Position numbers and translations under genes: made by a program. From Cellulomonas fulva (GTDB lineage: Bacteria > Actinomycetota > Actinomycetes > Actinomycetales > Cellulomonadaceae), in NCBI RefSeq assembly GCF_018531375.1, contig NZ_JAHBOH010000001.1, positions 1,426,001-1,490,000 on the forward strand: a DNA stretch of 64,000 bases, written 5' to 3'. Positions within the stretch are counted from its first letter, which is position 1; each line of letters begins with the position of its first letter. Under the pieces are notes generated by a model that saw only the letters and a program-made list of their open reading frames with translations, ran no database searches and was not told the DNA's origin. Positions 15,010 to 23,842 of the stretch are shown piece after piece.

Positions 15010-17145
15010 TCAGACGCGGCGGTGGACGACCAGCGGGAGCACGGCGGTCGCGCCCGCGCGGCGCAGGGCCGCCGCGGCGATCGTCACGGGCCACAACGAG
15101 GACGTCGCGTCGACGACGAGCAGGACGGCGCGGCCGGCGACGGCCGACGGGTCGGGCACACGCACGGCGTCCCGCCAGGCGGCGGCCTCGTCGGCGGACG
15201 TCAGGTCGCGGGACGTGCGGGCGGTGCGCACCGCGTCGTCGTCCACGGCGAGCGGGGCCCGGGACATGCGCCCGATCTCGGCGATGCGGGCGGCGAGGCC
15301 GTCCGTCAGCACCGCAAGGCCCGCCGCGGGCAGCGCGGCGACGACATCGGGGCGCGCAGGCCACTGCCGGCCCCACGCGCGCAGGAGCGTCACGACGCCG
15401 TCGACCAGCTCGTCCGGCGGGGGCGCGTCGCGCTCGAAGGCGGTCGCGACGAGCTCGCGCCACTCGGGGGCGTCGGCGTGGATCAGCGCCCGCCCGGGCT
15501 CGGCGATCTCGGCGGGGGAGATGCGGCCGCGTGCCCCGAAGGCGCCGCCGGGCCACATCTTGCGCGGCTCGACCGGGTGCCACTGGGTGCGCAGCAGCCC
15601 TGCCACGGCGCGCGTCGTCTCGAGCGACGGCTGCTCCGGCAGACCGTCCGGGAGCGAGCCCGTGCACACTCTGCATCGGCCGCACGGCTGGGCGCTCGGG
15701 TCGTCGAGCGACTCCTGGAGCAGCTGCATGAGGCAGCGACGACCGCTCGCGTAGTCGCGCATGATGTCCGCCTCGCGATGCCGCACGGCCAGCACGCCCT
15801 CGTAGTGCTCGGCGTCGTACGTCCACTCCCGGCCCGTGCGGGCCCAGCCGCCCTCGCTGCGCTCGACCACGCCGTCCACCGCGAGCTGCTTGAGCATGAG
15901 CTCGACGCGCGTGCGCCGCAGCCCTGACTCGGCCTCCAGCGCGGGCACCGAGGCCGGCTCGTCGGGAACGGTGGGCATCACGTCCAGGAGGCGGCGCATC
16001 GCACCCGGCTCGGGGATCGAGGCGGTCGCGAAGTAGTCCCAGACGCCCGCGTCCGCGCCGGAGGTCAGGAGCACCACGACGGCGTGGTCGATCCCGCGCC
16101 CGGCGCGCCCCACCTGCTGGTAGTAGGAGACGGGCGAGGGCGGCGCGCCGACGTGCACGCAGAAGCCGAGGTCCGGCTTGTCGTAGCCCATGCCGAGCGC
16201 CGACGTGGCGATGAGCGCCTTGAGCTCGTTGCGCCGCAGCGCCTCCTCGAGCCGCTCCCGCTCGGCCCCGTCGAGCTTGCCCGTGTAGGCGGCGACGGGC
16301 AGCGCGTCCCCGTGCTGCGTCCGCACGGCCTCGGTCAGCCGCTCTGCGTCGGCGACCGTGAGGGCGTAGACGATCCCGGACCCGGGCAGGTGCGGCAGCT
16401 GCTCGGCGACCCAGGCATACCGCTGTAGGGGCGTGAGCGAGTCGATCACGGCCAGCTGCAGGCTGCTGCGGGCCAGCGGGCCGCGCAGCACGAGCGTGTT
16501 CTGGCCCAGCTGTGCCGCGACGTCCTGCGTGACCCGCGCGTTCGCCGTGGCGGTCGTCGCCAGGACCGGGGTGTCCGGGTTGAGCGCGCGCACGGTGTCC
16601 GCCACGCGCCGGTAGTCGGGCCGGAAGTCGTGACCCCAGTCGGAGACCGCGTGCGCCTCGTCGATCACCAGCATCCCCAGGTTGCCCGTGAGGGCGGACA
16701 GCACGCGCCGGCCGAACCCGGGGTTGGCGAGTCGCTCGGGGGAGACCAGGACCACGTCGACGGACCCGTCCCGCAGCGCGCCCTCGATCGAACCCCACTC
16801 GTCGACGTTCGACGAGTTCAGCGTGGCCGCCCGCAGCCCGGCCCGCCCGGCGGCCGCGACCTGGTCCCGCATGAGGCTCAGCAGCGGAGAGACGACGAGC
16901 GTCGGGCCGGCGCCCGCCGCTCGTCGGATCGCCGTGGCGGTCCAGTAGACGGCCGACTTCCCCCACCCGGTGGCCTGCACGACGAGCACACGCGCGCCGG
17001 GCTCCACGAGCCCGACGACGGCGCGCTCCTGGTCCTCGCGCAGCCGCGCGCCCGGTCCGGCGAGCGCCTCGATCACGCGTGTCGCGACAGCCTGCTGGTC
17101 GGGCGACAGCGCGGCCGCGGGGCTCGTCGTCGGGCTCGTCGTCAT
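15010..17145 (-). CDS. RecQ-family ATP-dependent DNA helicase with C-terminal PRTase-like domain
   Basis: 711 residues. Helicase motifs: GWGKS (60-64, a variant Walker A with Trp), DEAH (162-165), TTATAN, and the C-terminal lobe with SALGMGYDKPD and QQVGRAGRG. A zinc-binding cluster (RRCLMQ...PCGRCRVC) at about 470-500 marks the RecQ group. A winged-helix-like stretch surrounds GLRRTRVELMLKQLAVDGVV. The last 200 residues end in VLLVVDATSSLWPVTIAAAA, a phosphoribosyltransferase-like motif present in some actinobacterial RecQ-like proteins. Likely unwinds DNA in repair; the tail's role is unknown. Monocistronic. Confidence 0.88.
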   Translation of the reverse strand: MTTSPTTSPAAALSPDQQAVATRVIEALAGPGARLREDQERAVVGLVEPGARVLVVQATGWGKSAVYWTATAIRRAAGAGPTLVVSPLLSLMRDQVAAAGRAGLRAATLNSSNVDEWGSIEGALRDGSVDVVLVSPERLANPGFGRRVLSALTGNLGMLVIDEAHAVSDWGHDFRPDYRRVADTVRALNPDTPVLATTATANARVTQDVAAQLGQNTLVLRGPLARSSLQLAVIDSLTPLQRYAWVAEQLPHLPGSGIVYALTVADAERLTEAVRTQHGDALPVAAYTGKLDGAERERLEEALRRNELKALIATSALGMGYDKPDLGFCVHVGAPPSPVSYYQQVGRAGRGIDHAVVVLLTSGADAGVWDYFATASIPEPGAMRRLLDVMPTVPDEPASVPALEAESGLRRTRVELMLKQLAVDGVVERSEGGWARTGREWTYDAEHYEGVLAVRHREADIMRDYASGRRCLMQLLQESLDDPSAQPCGRCRVCTGSLPDGLPEQPSLETTRAVAGLLRTQWHPVEPRKMWPGGAFGARGRISPAEIAEPGRALIHADAPEWRELVATAFERDAPPPDELVDGVVTLLRAWGRQWPARPDVVAALPAAGLAVLTDGLAARIAEIGRMSRAPLAVDDDAVRTARTSRDLTSADEAAAWRDAVRVPDPSAVAGRAVLLVVDATSSLWPVTIAAAALRRAGATAVLPLVVHRRV

Positions 17146-17393
17146 CCCGTCACCGTAGGCGCCCGCACCGACACCCCGCCGCCACCCTCCACAGGCCCGG
17201 GCACCCGACGTCGCCCCGACCGGCGCGCTCCGCGCCCCGAGCGCGTCGGTCCCGCGCGAGAGCGCGGCTCCGTCGCGCGCTCTCGCCGCGCGGTGACGAC
17301 CTGGGCGGCGGGTCGGGGAGCTCGTCGCCTCAACGCTGCGGCCCGGCGTCGGCGGTTCGGAACGCCGGCGCGGGCGCGTTAAGGTAGGCGCCA

Positions 17394-17481
17394 GACCCCT
17401 CGTGCGGCGTCATCTCGCTGAACTCCCCCAGGGCCGGAAGGCAGCAAGGGCAGGCGAGCTCTGGCGGGTGCACGGGGGGTC
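17394..17481 (+). ncRNA. ffs: Signal recognition particle RNA, bacterial small type
   Basis: The conserved domain IV core GGAAGGCAGCAAGGGCAGGC lies at 17435-17454. The ends pair as GACCCCTCGTGC with GCACGGGGGGTC. A -10-like TAAGGT at 17380-17385 is nine bases upstream. The RNA binds Ffh to target membrane proteins co-translationally. Confidence 0.92.
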
Positions 17482-17512
17482 CTTGCATGCTCCTTGCATG
17501 CCCCTTGCGTGC
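17480..17512 (+). repeat. Three tandem 11-bp repeats after the SRP RNA
   Basis: TCCTTGCATGC (17480-17490), TCCTTGCATGC (17491-17501) and CCCTTGCGTGC (17502-17512) are head to tail, starting at the very end of the SRP RNA. Confidence 0.8.
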
Positions 17513-17521
17513 CCCGGGCGG

Positions 17522-18193
17522 TCACACGCGCAGGACGGGTGGAGCGAGCGCGGCGACGAGCGCGTCCCAGTCCGGGCCGCTCGGGTCCACGCCCTCCGAC
17601 GAGGCGAAGTAGGACTCGAGGAACGCGCGCAGCGGCGCCGTGGGGACCAGCCACGTGCCGTCGGCCTCGACCCCCGCGAGCCGGTCGCCGGACGCGCAGA
17701 GGGCGAGCAGCAGGAGCCCGCCCACGCGCGGGCCGCCGGGTCGCATCGCCGGCTGCACGTAGGGCACCGGCACCACGCGTGCGCCGCGGCGCCGGTAGAA
17801 CCGCAGCCGCGCCACGGGGTCGCCGTGCTCGGGCGACCCGGCGTGCACGGCCGGGTCCTCCACCTCCGCGAGCACCAGCCACGGGTCGAGCTCCGCGCGC
17901 CACGCCTCGACGGCCGCGTCCAGCAGCGCGCCGCCGACCCCGCCGCCGCGCCCGCCCGGGGCGACGGCCAGGTGCGCCAGCAGCAGGATCCCGGTGGCGG
18001 GCGACCACTCGGCGATCGCGGCCCCGAGGAGCGCGCCGTGCTGCTCCGCGACGACGAGCCGCAGCCGCCCGTGCGCGAGCAGGTGCTGCAGGACGGCCAG
18101 GTCCGCGAGCTCGTCGGACGGGAAGGACGGCTGCAGCACGTCGGCGTGGACGCGAGCGAGGTCGTCGGGGGACGAGGTGGCGCGGATGTGCAT
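17522..18193 (-). CDS. GNAT-family N-acetyltransferase
   Basis: 223 residues with ATG start. The GNAT core is visible: beta strands RLVVAEQHGALLGAAIAEW, then LLLAHLAVAPGGRGGGVGGA, in which the R/Q-x-x-G-x-G/A acetyl-CoA pyrophosphate loop appears as GGRGGGVGG, followed by the alpha helix LLDAAVEAWRAE. The C-terminal part (RFYRRRGARVVPVPYVQPAM) supplies the late strand. Substrate cannot be inferred. It lies four bases after the stop-to-start boundary with the Lrp gene, in the same orientation, so the two are probably co-transcribed. Confidence 0.85.
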   Translation of the reverse strand: MHIRATSSPDDLARVHADVLQPSFPSDELADLAVLQHLLAHGRLRLVVAEQHGALLGAAIAEWSPATGILLLAHLAVAPGGRGGGVGGALLDAAVEAWRAELDPWLVLAEVEDPAVHAGSPEHGDPVARLRFYRRRGARVVPVPYVQPAMRPGGPRVGGLLLLALCASGDRLAGVEADGTWLVPTAPLRAFLESYFASSEGVDPSGPDWDALVAALAPPVLRV

Positions 18194-18196
18194 CGG

Positions 18197-18625
18197 TCAG
18201 GCTCCTCGCAGCGCGAGCCGGGTGAAGGTCTGGGCGGCGCCCGCCTCGGTCTTGAGGCGCCGCACCAGCTGGTCGAGCGTCGCCGGGTCCGGCACGTGGG
18301 CGTGCAGCAGGTAGTCGTAGGAGCCTGTCACGTGGACGGCGTCGTGCACCTGCGGGAAGCCCGACGAGACCGTGGCGACGAAGGCCTCGTTCGTCGTGCC
18401 CGGGTTGAGGCGCACCTCGACGAACACCTCCAGCCCGCCGGTCGACGAGGACGTGGCCGCGCCCCGCACGACCGTGAAGCCACGGATCGTGCCCTCCGCC
18501 TGCATCCGGCGGACCCGGGCCGCCGCCGCGTTCGCGGACAGGCCGACGCGCGCACCCAGGTCGCGGAACGACAGCCGCGCGTCGGCCGTGAGCTCACGGA
18601 GGATCACGTCGTCCAGCCTGTCCAT
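18197..18625 (-). CDS. Lrp/AsnC-family transcriptional regulator
   Basis: 142 residues from ATG 18625. The N-terminal helix-turn-helix (DVILRELTADARLSFRDLGA, VGLSANAAAARVRRM) is followed by the RAM ligand-binding domain (FVEVRLNPGTTNEAFVATVS; VTGSYDYLLHAHVPDPATLD). Family members sense amino acids and form octamers. It is divergent from a LysE-type amino-acid exporter 99 bases away, a pairing typical of a regulator controlling export of its effector, so an amino-acid effector is likely. Confidence 0.92.
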   Translation of the reverse strand: MDRLDDVILRELTADARLSFRDLGARVGLSANAAAARVRRMQAEGTIRGFTVVRGAATSSSTGGLEVFVEVRLNPGTTNEAFVATVSSGFPQVHDAVHVTGSYDYLLHAHVPDPATLDQLVRRLKTEAGAAQTFTRLALRGA

Positions 18626-18724
18626 GACGACGATTATCGCGCTTCGCCCGCGAGAAGCGCACCAGGACGGGCAGACACGCCGTCGACCCTCGACGACGGG
18701 AGGCGTGCCCACGACGATGCGTCC

Positions 18725-19402
18725 GTGCTCCTGACCTCCGACCCCGCGTCCGTGGTCGAGGCCGGGACGGCGGCGCTGCTGGGCGTCGTCGCCGGTCTGG
18801 CGGTGGCCGTGCCCGTCGGGCCGGTCGCGGTGCTCGTCGTGCGGGAGGGCATGGCACGCGGCACGCGCACGGGGCTCGCGGCCGGTGCCGGCGTCGCGAC
18901 GGTCGACGCCGGGTACGCGGTGCTGGCGGTCGTCGCGGGCGTGCAGGTCTCCCGCGCGCTGGCGCAGCACGAGGCCGCGGTCCGGACCGGGGGTGCGCTG
19001 GTCCTCGCCGTCGTCGGCCTCGTCGGGCTCGCTCGCTGGTGGACGACGAGGTCGTCGTCGCACCTCGCGCCCGGCCGGCCCGGCGCGCCTGGCGCGGACG
19101 GGCGCGGGGCGACCGCGGGCGCGACGTGGGCGAGGTTCACGGCACTCACCCTGCTCAACCCGCTCACCGCCCTGGTCTTCGCGAGCGTCGCGGCCGGGCT
19201 CGGCGGTCGCCTGGCTCCGGGCGTCGTGACGAGTGCCGCGTTCGTCCTCGGGGCGGCCGTCGCCTCGCTCACCTGGCAGAGCGTGCTGGCGCTCGCGAGC
19301 GCGTGGCTCGGTGGACGCGTGGGCAGTCGGTGGCACGGCCTCACGGCGCCGCTGGGCTCGGTCCTGGTGGTGCTGCTCGCGGCGTCCGTCGCGCTCGGCT
19401 GA
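18725..19402 (+). CDS. LysE/RhtB-family amino-acid exporter
   Basis: 225 residues from GTG 18725. The LysE signature VAVPVGPVAVLVVREGMARG, a G-x-x-x-G pair and six hydrophobic segments are present, with TLLNPLTALVF (the conserved NP) at about 140. These proteins export basic or small neutral amino acids or related solutes by proton antiport. A 15-residue Gly/Ala/Pro-rich loop separates membrane halves. It is divergent from an Lrp regulator that probably controls it. The start is inferred from the signal-like N-terminus because the ribosome binding site is weak. Confidence 0.85.
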   Translation: MLLTSDPASVVEAGTAALLGVVAGLAVAVPVGPVAVLVVREGMARGTRTGLAAGAGVATVDAGYAVLAVVAGVQVSRALAQHEAAVRTGGALVLAVVGLVGLARWWTTRSSSHLAPGRPGAPGADGRGATAGATWARFTALTLLNPLTALVFASVAAGLGGRLAPGVVTSAAFVLGAAVASLTWQSVLALASAWLGGRVGSRWHGLTAPLGSVLVVLLAASVALG

Positions 19403-19475
19403 CCCCGCCGTGGTGGGTCGTGCTCCTGTGCGCGAAGGGCACCGGGTGTCGGCGGGGGCGTCTAGGGTTCGGGGG

Positions 19476-22400
19476 GTGACGACAGCGCTGTACCGCCGCT
19501 ACCGGCCGGAGACGTTCGCCGAGGTGATCGGCCAGGACCACGTCACCGCGCCGCTGCGCCAGGCGCTGCGCTCCGGTCAGGTCAACCACGCCTACCTGTT
19601 CTCCGGGCCGCGCGGGTGCGGGAAGACGACGAGCGCGCGCATCCTCGCGCGCATCCTCAACTGCGCCCGCAACACCGACGCCAGCCCCACGGACACGCCC
19701 TGCGGCATGTGCGAGTCGTGCATCGAGCTCGCCCGCGGCGGCCCGGGGAGCCTCGACGTCGTCGAGATCGACGCCGCGAGCCACGGGGGCGTCGACGACG
19801 CGCGTGAGCTGCGGGAGCGCGCGACCTTCGCCCCGGCCCGGGACCGCTTCAAGATCTTCATCCTCGACGAGGCGCACATGGTCACGACGCAGGGCTTCAA
19901 CGCCCTGCTCAAGATCGTGGAGGAGCCCCCGCCGCACGTGAAGTTCGTGTTCGCGACGACCGAGCCGGACAAGGTCATCGGCACCATCCGCTCCCGCACG
20001 CACCACTACCCGTTCCGCCTGGTCCCGCCGGACGTCCTGCTGCCGTACCTCGAGCAGCTCTGCGACGCCGAGAGCGTGCCCGTGGGCGGTGGGGTGCTGC
20101 CGCTCGTCGTGCGCGCCGGAGGCGGCTCCGTCCGGGACACGCTGTCGGTGCTGGACCAGCTCATCGCGGGCGCGGACGAGCAGGGGATCGAGTACGCCGG
20201 TGCCGCGGCCCTGCTCGGCTACACGCAGTCGTCGCTGCTGGACGACCTGGTGGACGCCATCGCCGCGCGGGACGGCGGTGCGGCCTTCCGCGTCGTCGAG
20301 CGCGTCATCGCGACGGGCCACGAGCCGCGGCGGTTCGTGGAGGACCTGCTGGAGCGCCTGCGGGACCTCATCGTCATCGACGCCGCCGGAGAGGCCGCCG
20401 GTGCCGCGCTGCGCGGGCTGCCGCAGGACCAGCTCGAGAGCATGCGCATCCAGTCCGCGCGGCTGGGTGCCTCGGAGCTGTCCCGGTCCGCCGACCTCGC
20501 CAACGCCGCGCTCACCGAGATGACGGGGGCGACGTCCCCGCGCCTGCACCTCGAGCTGCTGATGGCGCGCCTCCTGCTGCCGGCCGCCGACGACGACCGC
20601 ACCGGCCTGGCCGCGCGGCTCGACCGGCTCGAGCGCGGGGCACCGGCGACCGCCTCGGCCGCCCGGGACGAGCGGCCCGCCGCTCGCGCACCCGAGCCGG
20701 CCTCGGCCCCGGTCGCGGCGGGAGGCGCGTCCTTGGCAGGCGGCCCGACGGGGGCTGCCGCCGCTCGGGCGGCGCTCGCCGCGCAGCGCGAGGCCGCCGC
20801 CCAGCGGGCGGCCGATCCCGCCGCGAGCACGCGGCCGCCCGCGCGACCTGACACGCGGCCCACCGAGCCGGCAACGGCCCGCGCGGTACCCGCTGCCGCC
20901 GTTCCCCCAGCCGCGGCCCCGCCGGCACGCGACGTGACCGGCCCGCCGCCGTGGGACGTCCCGGAGGACGAGGCCGAGGACGCGACGACCGACGCAGCGG
21001 CCACCGACGTCACCTCCGACGCGGCGCCCTCCGATGACGCGCGCTCCGACGAGACCAGCTCCGCCGAGGCGACCCCCGATGCCGCGACCGCCGACGAGTC
21101 GGACTCCTTCGCGGCGACGTCGGACGAGGCGGCCTCGGACGACGTGACCTCGGACGACGTGACCTCGGACGGCGCGGTCTCGGACGAGGCGATCGCCGGC
21201 GCGACGGCCACGGGCGACGCGACGGCCGAGGAGCCGGCGCACGACGAGGCGGTCGCGATGCCGGGCCGCGACGACGTCGACCCGGCCGGGGTCGGACCGG
21301 ACGCCCTCGGCGCCGCGGAGGCCGAGCAGGCTCCCGAGCCGGCCCGCGCCGCGCTGGACGCGCCGGTCGAGGGCGCGCCGTTCCAGCCCGCCGCGCCGTT
21401 CCAGCCCGCCCCGGCGGGCGTGGCCGGCGAGACGGAGACGCTGCGCCGGCGCTGGCCGGAGGTGCTCGACACGGTCCGGTCGCTGCGCCGCGTGACGGGC
21501 GCGCTGGTCGACCCGAACAACGCGCAGGTGGCGGAGCTCGACGCGACGACGCTGCGCCTGGCGTTCACGACGCCGGAGCTCGCCACGACCTTCCGGAACG
21601 GTCCGCACGCGGACGTCGTCGCCCAGGCGGTCCGGGAGACGCTCGGCTTCGACGTGCGCGTCGAGGCCACCGGGGGCCCCGCGGGCGAGGGTCGTCCGGG
21701 CGCGAGCCACGTCGGCCGCGGGCAGTCGCCCTCGCAGCGGCCGCCGTCCGGGCGCGCGTCCGGCGGGCCCGAGGGCCGAGCGCCCCGGTCCCGTCCGGGT
21801 GGTACCTCCGGCCGTGCCGCGGGCCCGGGGGAGCCCGGGTCGGGCGACGACGACGCGGAGCCTCACCGGGCGCCGCACACCTCCGCGCCCGCCGAGGGCG
21901 CCACCCGTCCCGCGGGGGCGTCGCCGAGCTCCGACTGGGAGCCGCCCGAGGAGCCGGACGACCCCTGGGCGACCCCGCTGCCCGACGATGCGGCGAGCAC
22001 GCCGGCACCCACGTCCGACGCCCGGCGCACCGCCGCGCCCACGTCGGACGCCTCGCGCCCGACGGAGGAGCCCGCGACCCCGCAGGCCGCTGTGCCCGTG
22101 GTGCCGGGCGTGATCTCGGCGGCGGACGCCGCTGCGTCGTGGGACGTGCCGGCGACCAGGACCGCGGCACCGCCCGCGTCGGACGACTGGCCGGAGGTGT
22201 CGACGCCCCCGGCGCAGCGTCCGGACGACGCGAGCGCTCGGGGCGGCTCCGCCCGCACCGACGGGTCGCCGCCCGCCGGGCCGGCGACCCGCGCGGGCAG
22301 CCCGTCGGTGAGCGCCGCGGAGTCGGCGGTCGCGCGCGCGCAGCGGCTCGCGGCGGCTGCACCGCAGCGTTCGTCGGAGCCCGCGGTGCGGTCCCGCCCC

Positions 22401-22541
22401 GCGCCGGTGGCGCACGACCCGTACGACGAGCTCTCGCCGGACGACCCGGACATGGCGTCGTCCGGCCTGGTGGGCGCGCCGCTCGTCGCGCAGCTCCTGG
22501 GCGGCACGGTGATCGACGAGCAGATCGACGACGGCCGCTGA
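19476..22541 (+). CDS. dnaX: DNA polymerase III subunit gamma/tau
   Basis: 1,021 residues from GTG 19476 (TTALYRRYRPETFAEVIGQD). The AAA+ clamp-loader ATPase has Walker A GPRGCGKTT at about residue 44, a four-Cys zinc module (C..CGMCESC) at 65-80, Walker B ILDEAHM and the SRC-like sensor region TIRSR. Domain III ends near 380. Residues about 400-700 are low-complexity Ala/Pro then Ser/Thr-Asp-Ala repeats (EAASDDVTSDDVTSDG), a conserved globular tau-like domain (LRRRWPEVLDTVRSLRRVTG) lies at about 650-740, and a further disordered tail follows. Longer than E. coli tau because of these insertions. Followed by recR. Confidence 0.96.
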   Translation: MTTALYRRYRPETFAEVIGQDHVTAPLRQALRSGQVNHAYLFSGPRGCGKTTSARILARILNCARNTDASPTDTPCGMCESCIELARGGPGSLDVVEIDAASHGGVDDARELRERATFAPARDRFKIFILDEAHMVTTQGFNALLKIVEEPPPHVKFVFATTEPDKVIGTIRSRTHHYPFRLVPPDVLLPYLEQLCDAESVPVGGGVLPLVVRAGGGSVRDTLSVLDQLIAGADEQGIEYAGAAALLGYTQSSLLDDLVDAIAARDGGAAFRVVERVIATGHEPRRFVEDLLERLRDLIVIDAAGEAAGAALRGLPQDQLESMRIQSARLGASELSRSADLANAALTEMTGATSPRLHLELLMARLLLPAADDDRTGLAARLDRLERGAPATASAARDERPAARAPEPASAPVAAGGASLAGGPTGAAAARAALAAQREAAAQRAADPAASTRPPARPDTRPTEPATARAVPAAAVPPAAAPPARDVTGPPPWDVPEDEAEDATTDAAATDVTSDAAPSDDARSDETSSAEATPDAATADESDSFAATSDEAASDDVTSDDVTSDGAVSDEAIAGATATGDATAEEPAHDEAVAMPGRDDVDPAGVGPDALGAAEAEQAPEPARAALDAPVEGAPFQPAAPFQPAPAGVAGETETLRRRWPEVLDTVRSLRRVTGALVDPNNAQVAELDATTLRLAFTTPELATTFRNGPHADVVAQAVRETLGFDVRVEATGGPAGEGRPGASHVGRGQSPSQRPPSGRASGGPEGRAPRSRPGGTSGRAAGPGEPGSGDDDAEPHRAPHTSAPAEGATRPAGASPSSDWEPPEEPDDPWATPLPDDAASTPAPTSDARRTAAPTSDASRPTEEPATPQAAVPVVPGVISAADAAASWDVPATRTAAPPASDDWPEVSTPPAQRPDDASARGGSARTDGSPPAGPATRAGSPSVSAAESAVARAQRLAAAAPQRSSEPAVRSRPAPVAHDPYDELSPDDPDMASSGLVGAPLVAQLLGGTVIDEQIDDGR

Positions 22542-22599
22542 CGCGTGCCGTCGCGCGGCCTGCCGCTGCCGGGCGGCCCGCAGGCCGTAGGGTGGAGGC

Positions 22600-23199
22600 G
22601 TGTACGAGGGCGCGGTCCAGGACCTGATCGACGAGCTCGGGCGGTTGCCCGGAGTCGGTCCCAAGAGCGCCCAGCGCATCGCGTTCCACCTGCTGTCGGC
22701 GGACCCCGCGGACGTGCGCCGGCTCGCCGACGCGCTGATCGAGGTCAAGGCGCGCGTGCGGTTCTGCGACACCTGCGGCAACGTCGCGCAGGAGGAGCAG
22801 TGCCGGATCTGCCGTGACCCCCGCCGCTCGCCCACGGTCATCTGCGTGGTCGAGGAGGCCAAGGACGTCGTCGCGATCGAGCGCACCCGCGAGTTCCGCG
22901 GCAAGTACCACGTGCTCGGCGGCGCCATCAACCCGATCGCGGGCGTCGGGCCGGACGACCTGCGCATCGCGCAGCTCATGCGACGCCTCGCGGACGGCAC
23001 GGTCACCGAGGTCATCCTCGCGACGGACCCGAACGTCGAGGGCGAGGCGACGTCCACGTACCTCGCCCGCCTGCTCCTGCCGATGGGCCTGACGGTCAGC
23101 CGGCTCGCGTCGGGCCTGCCGGTGGGCGGGGACCTCGAGTACGCCGACGAGGTGACGCTCGGCCGCGCCTTCGAGGGACGCCGGCTCCTCAGCGCCTGA
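22600..23199 (+). CDS. recR: Recombination mediator protein RecR
   Basis: 199 residues, GTG start 58 bases after dnaX. It has the helix-hairpin-helix [20 protein letters not shown], the four-Cys zinc finger (FCDTCGN, CRICRD), the Toprim domain ([30 protein letters not shown]) and the C-terminal Walker-B-like strand [20 protein letters not shown]. Acts with RecF/RecO in loading RecA on gapped DNA. The dnaX-recR-DUF5063 order is conserved in actinobacteria. Confidence 0.97.
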   Translation: MYEGAVQDLIDELGRLPGVGPKSAQRIAFHLLSADPADVRRLADALIEVKARVRFCDTCGNVAQEEQCRICRDPRRSPTVICVVEEAKDVVAIERTREFRGKYHVLGGAINPIAGVGPDDLRIAQLMRRLADGTVTEVILATDPNVEGEATSTYLARLLLPMGLTVSRLASGLPVGGDLEYADEVTLGRAFEGRRLLSA

Positions 23200-23257
23200 T
23201 CTGGACGACGCCCGGACACGACGAGAGCGTCCGACGAGGACGCGGAGGGGAGCTCGG

Positions 23258-23824
23258 ATGACCATGACGGCGGACGACGGACTGCGGGAGATCGCGGAGG
23301 CCGTCGCGGGCGAGTCGCGGCGCTACCTGACCACCGTGACGGAGGTCGCCGCGGGGGCCAACCCGGAGGCGGCGCTCCCGCTCCTGCTCCTGGCCGTGTC
23401 GGACGTGCTCGCCGCGGGCGCACGGCTCGGCGCCACCACGGACGTGGTGCCGGCGGAGCGGTTCGAGCCGGACGTCGGCCCGGACCCGGACGTCGAGCCG
23501 CTGCGTGCCGGCCTGGCCAACGCGTTCGAGGGCGTGGACGAGTACGTCGAGGTCGTCGACCCGCTCCTGGGTCCGGACGTCGAGGCGTCCACGGTGTCCG
23601 GCGACCTCGTCGCGATCGCCGGCGCGCTCGTCCAGGGGCTGCGGCACTACGAGGCGGACGGCGTGCTCGAGGCGCTGTGGTGGTGGCAGTTCTCCTACCT
23701 GTCGGACTGGGGCGAGCGCGCGTCGAGCACGCTGCGCACGCTGCAGGTCATGCTCGCGCACCTGCGGCTGGACGTCGCGGACGACGTCGCGACCGAGGCG
23801 GAGTACGACGCGCTGCAGCCCTGA
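23258..23824 (+). CDS. DUF5063 domain protein
   Basis: 188 residues. It is helical and acidic, with AEAVAGESRRYLTTVTEVA at the start and the aromatic stretch ALWWWQFSYLSDWGERASST typical of DUF5063 proteins encoded after recR in actinobacteria. A GGAGGGGAGC ribosome binding site precedes the ATG. No catalytic residues are evident. Synteny suggests a link to replication or repair, but the biochemical role is unknown. Confidence 0.85.
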   Translation: MTMTADDGLREIAEAVAGESRRYLTTVTEVAAGANPEAALPLLLLAVSDVLAAGARLGATTDVVPAERFEPDVGPDPDVEPLRAGLANAFEGVDEYVEVVDPLLGPDVEASTVSGDLVAIAGALVQGLRHYEADGVLEALWWWQFSYLSDWGERASSTLRTLQVMLAHLRLDVADDVATEAEYDALQP

Positions 23825-23842
23825 CCCCTGGCGGCTCCCCGC

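Noticed and set aside
19341..23423. 1,360-residue minus-strand ORF across dnaX-recR
   Set aside because: Shadow frame: Arg/Gly-rich, no domain logic, and fully antisense to two certain genes.
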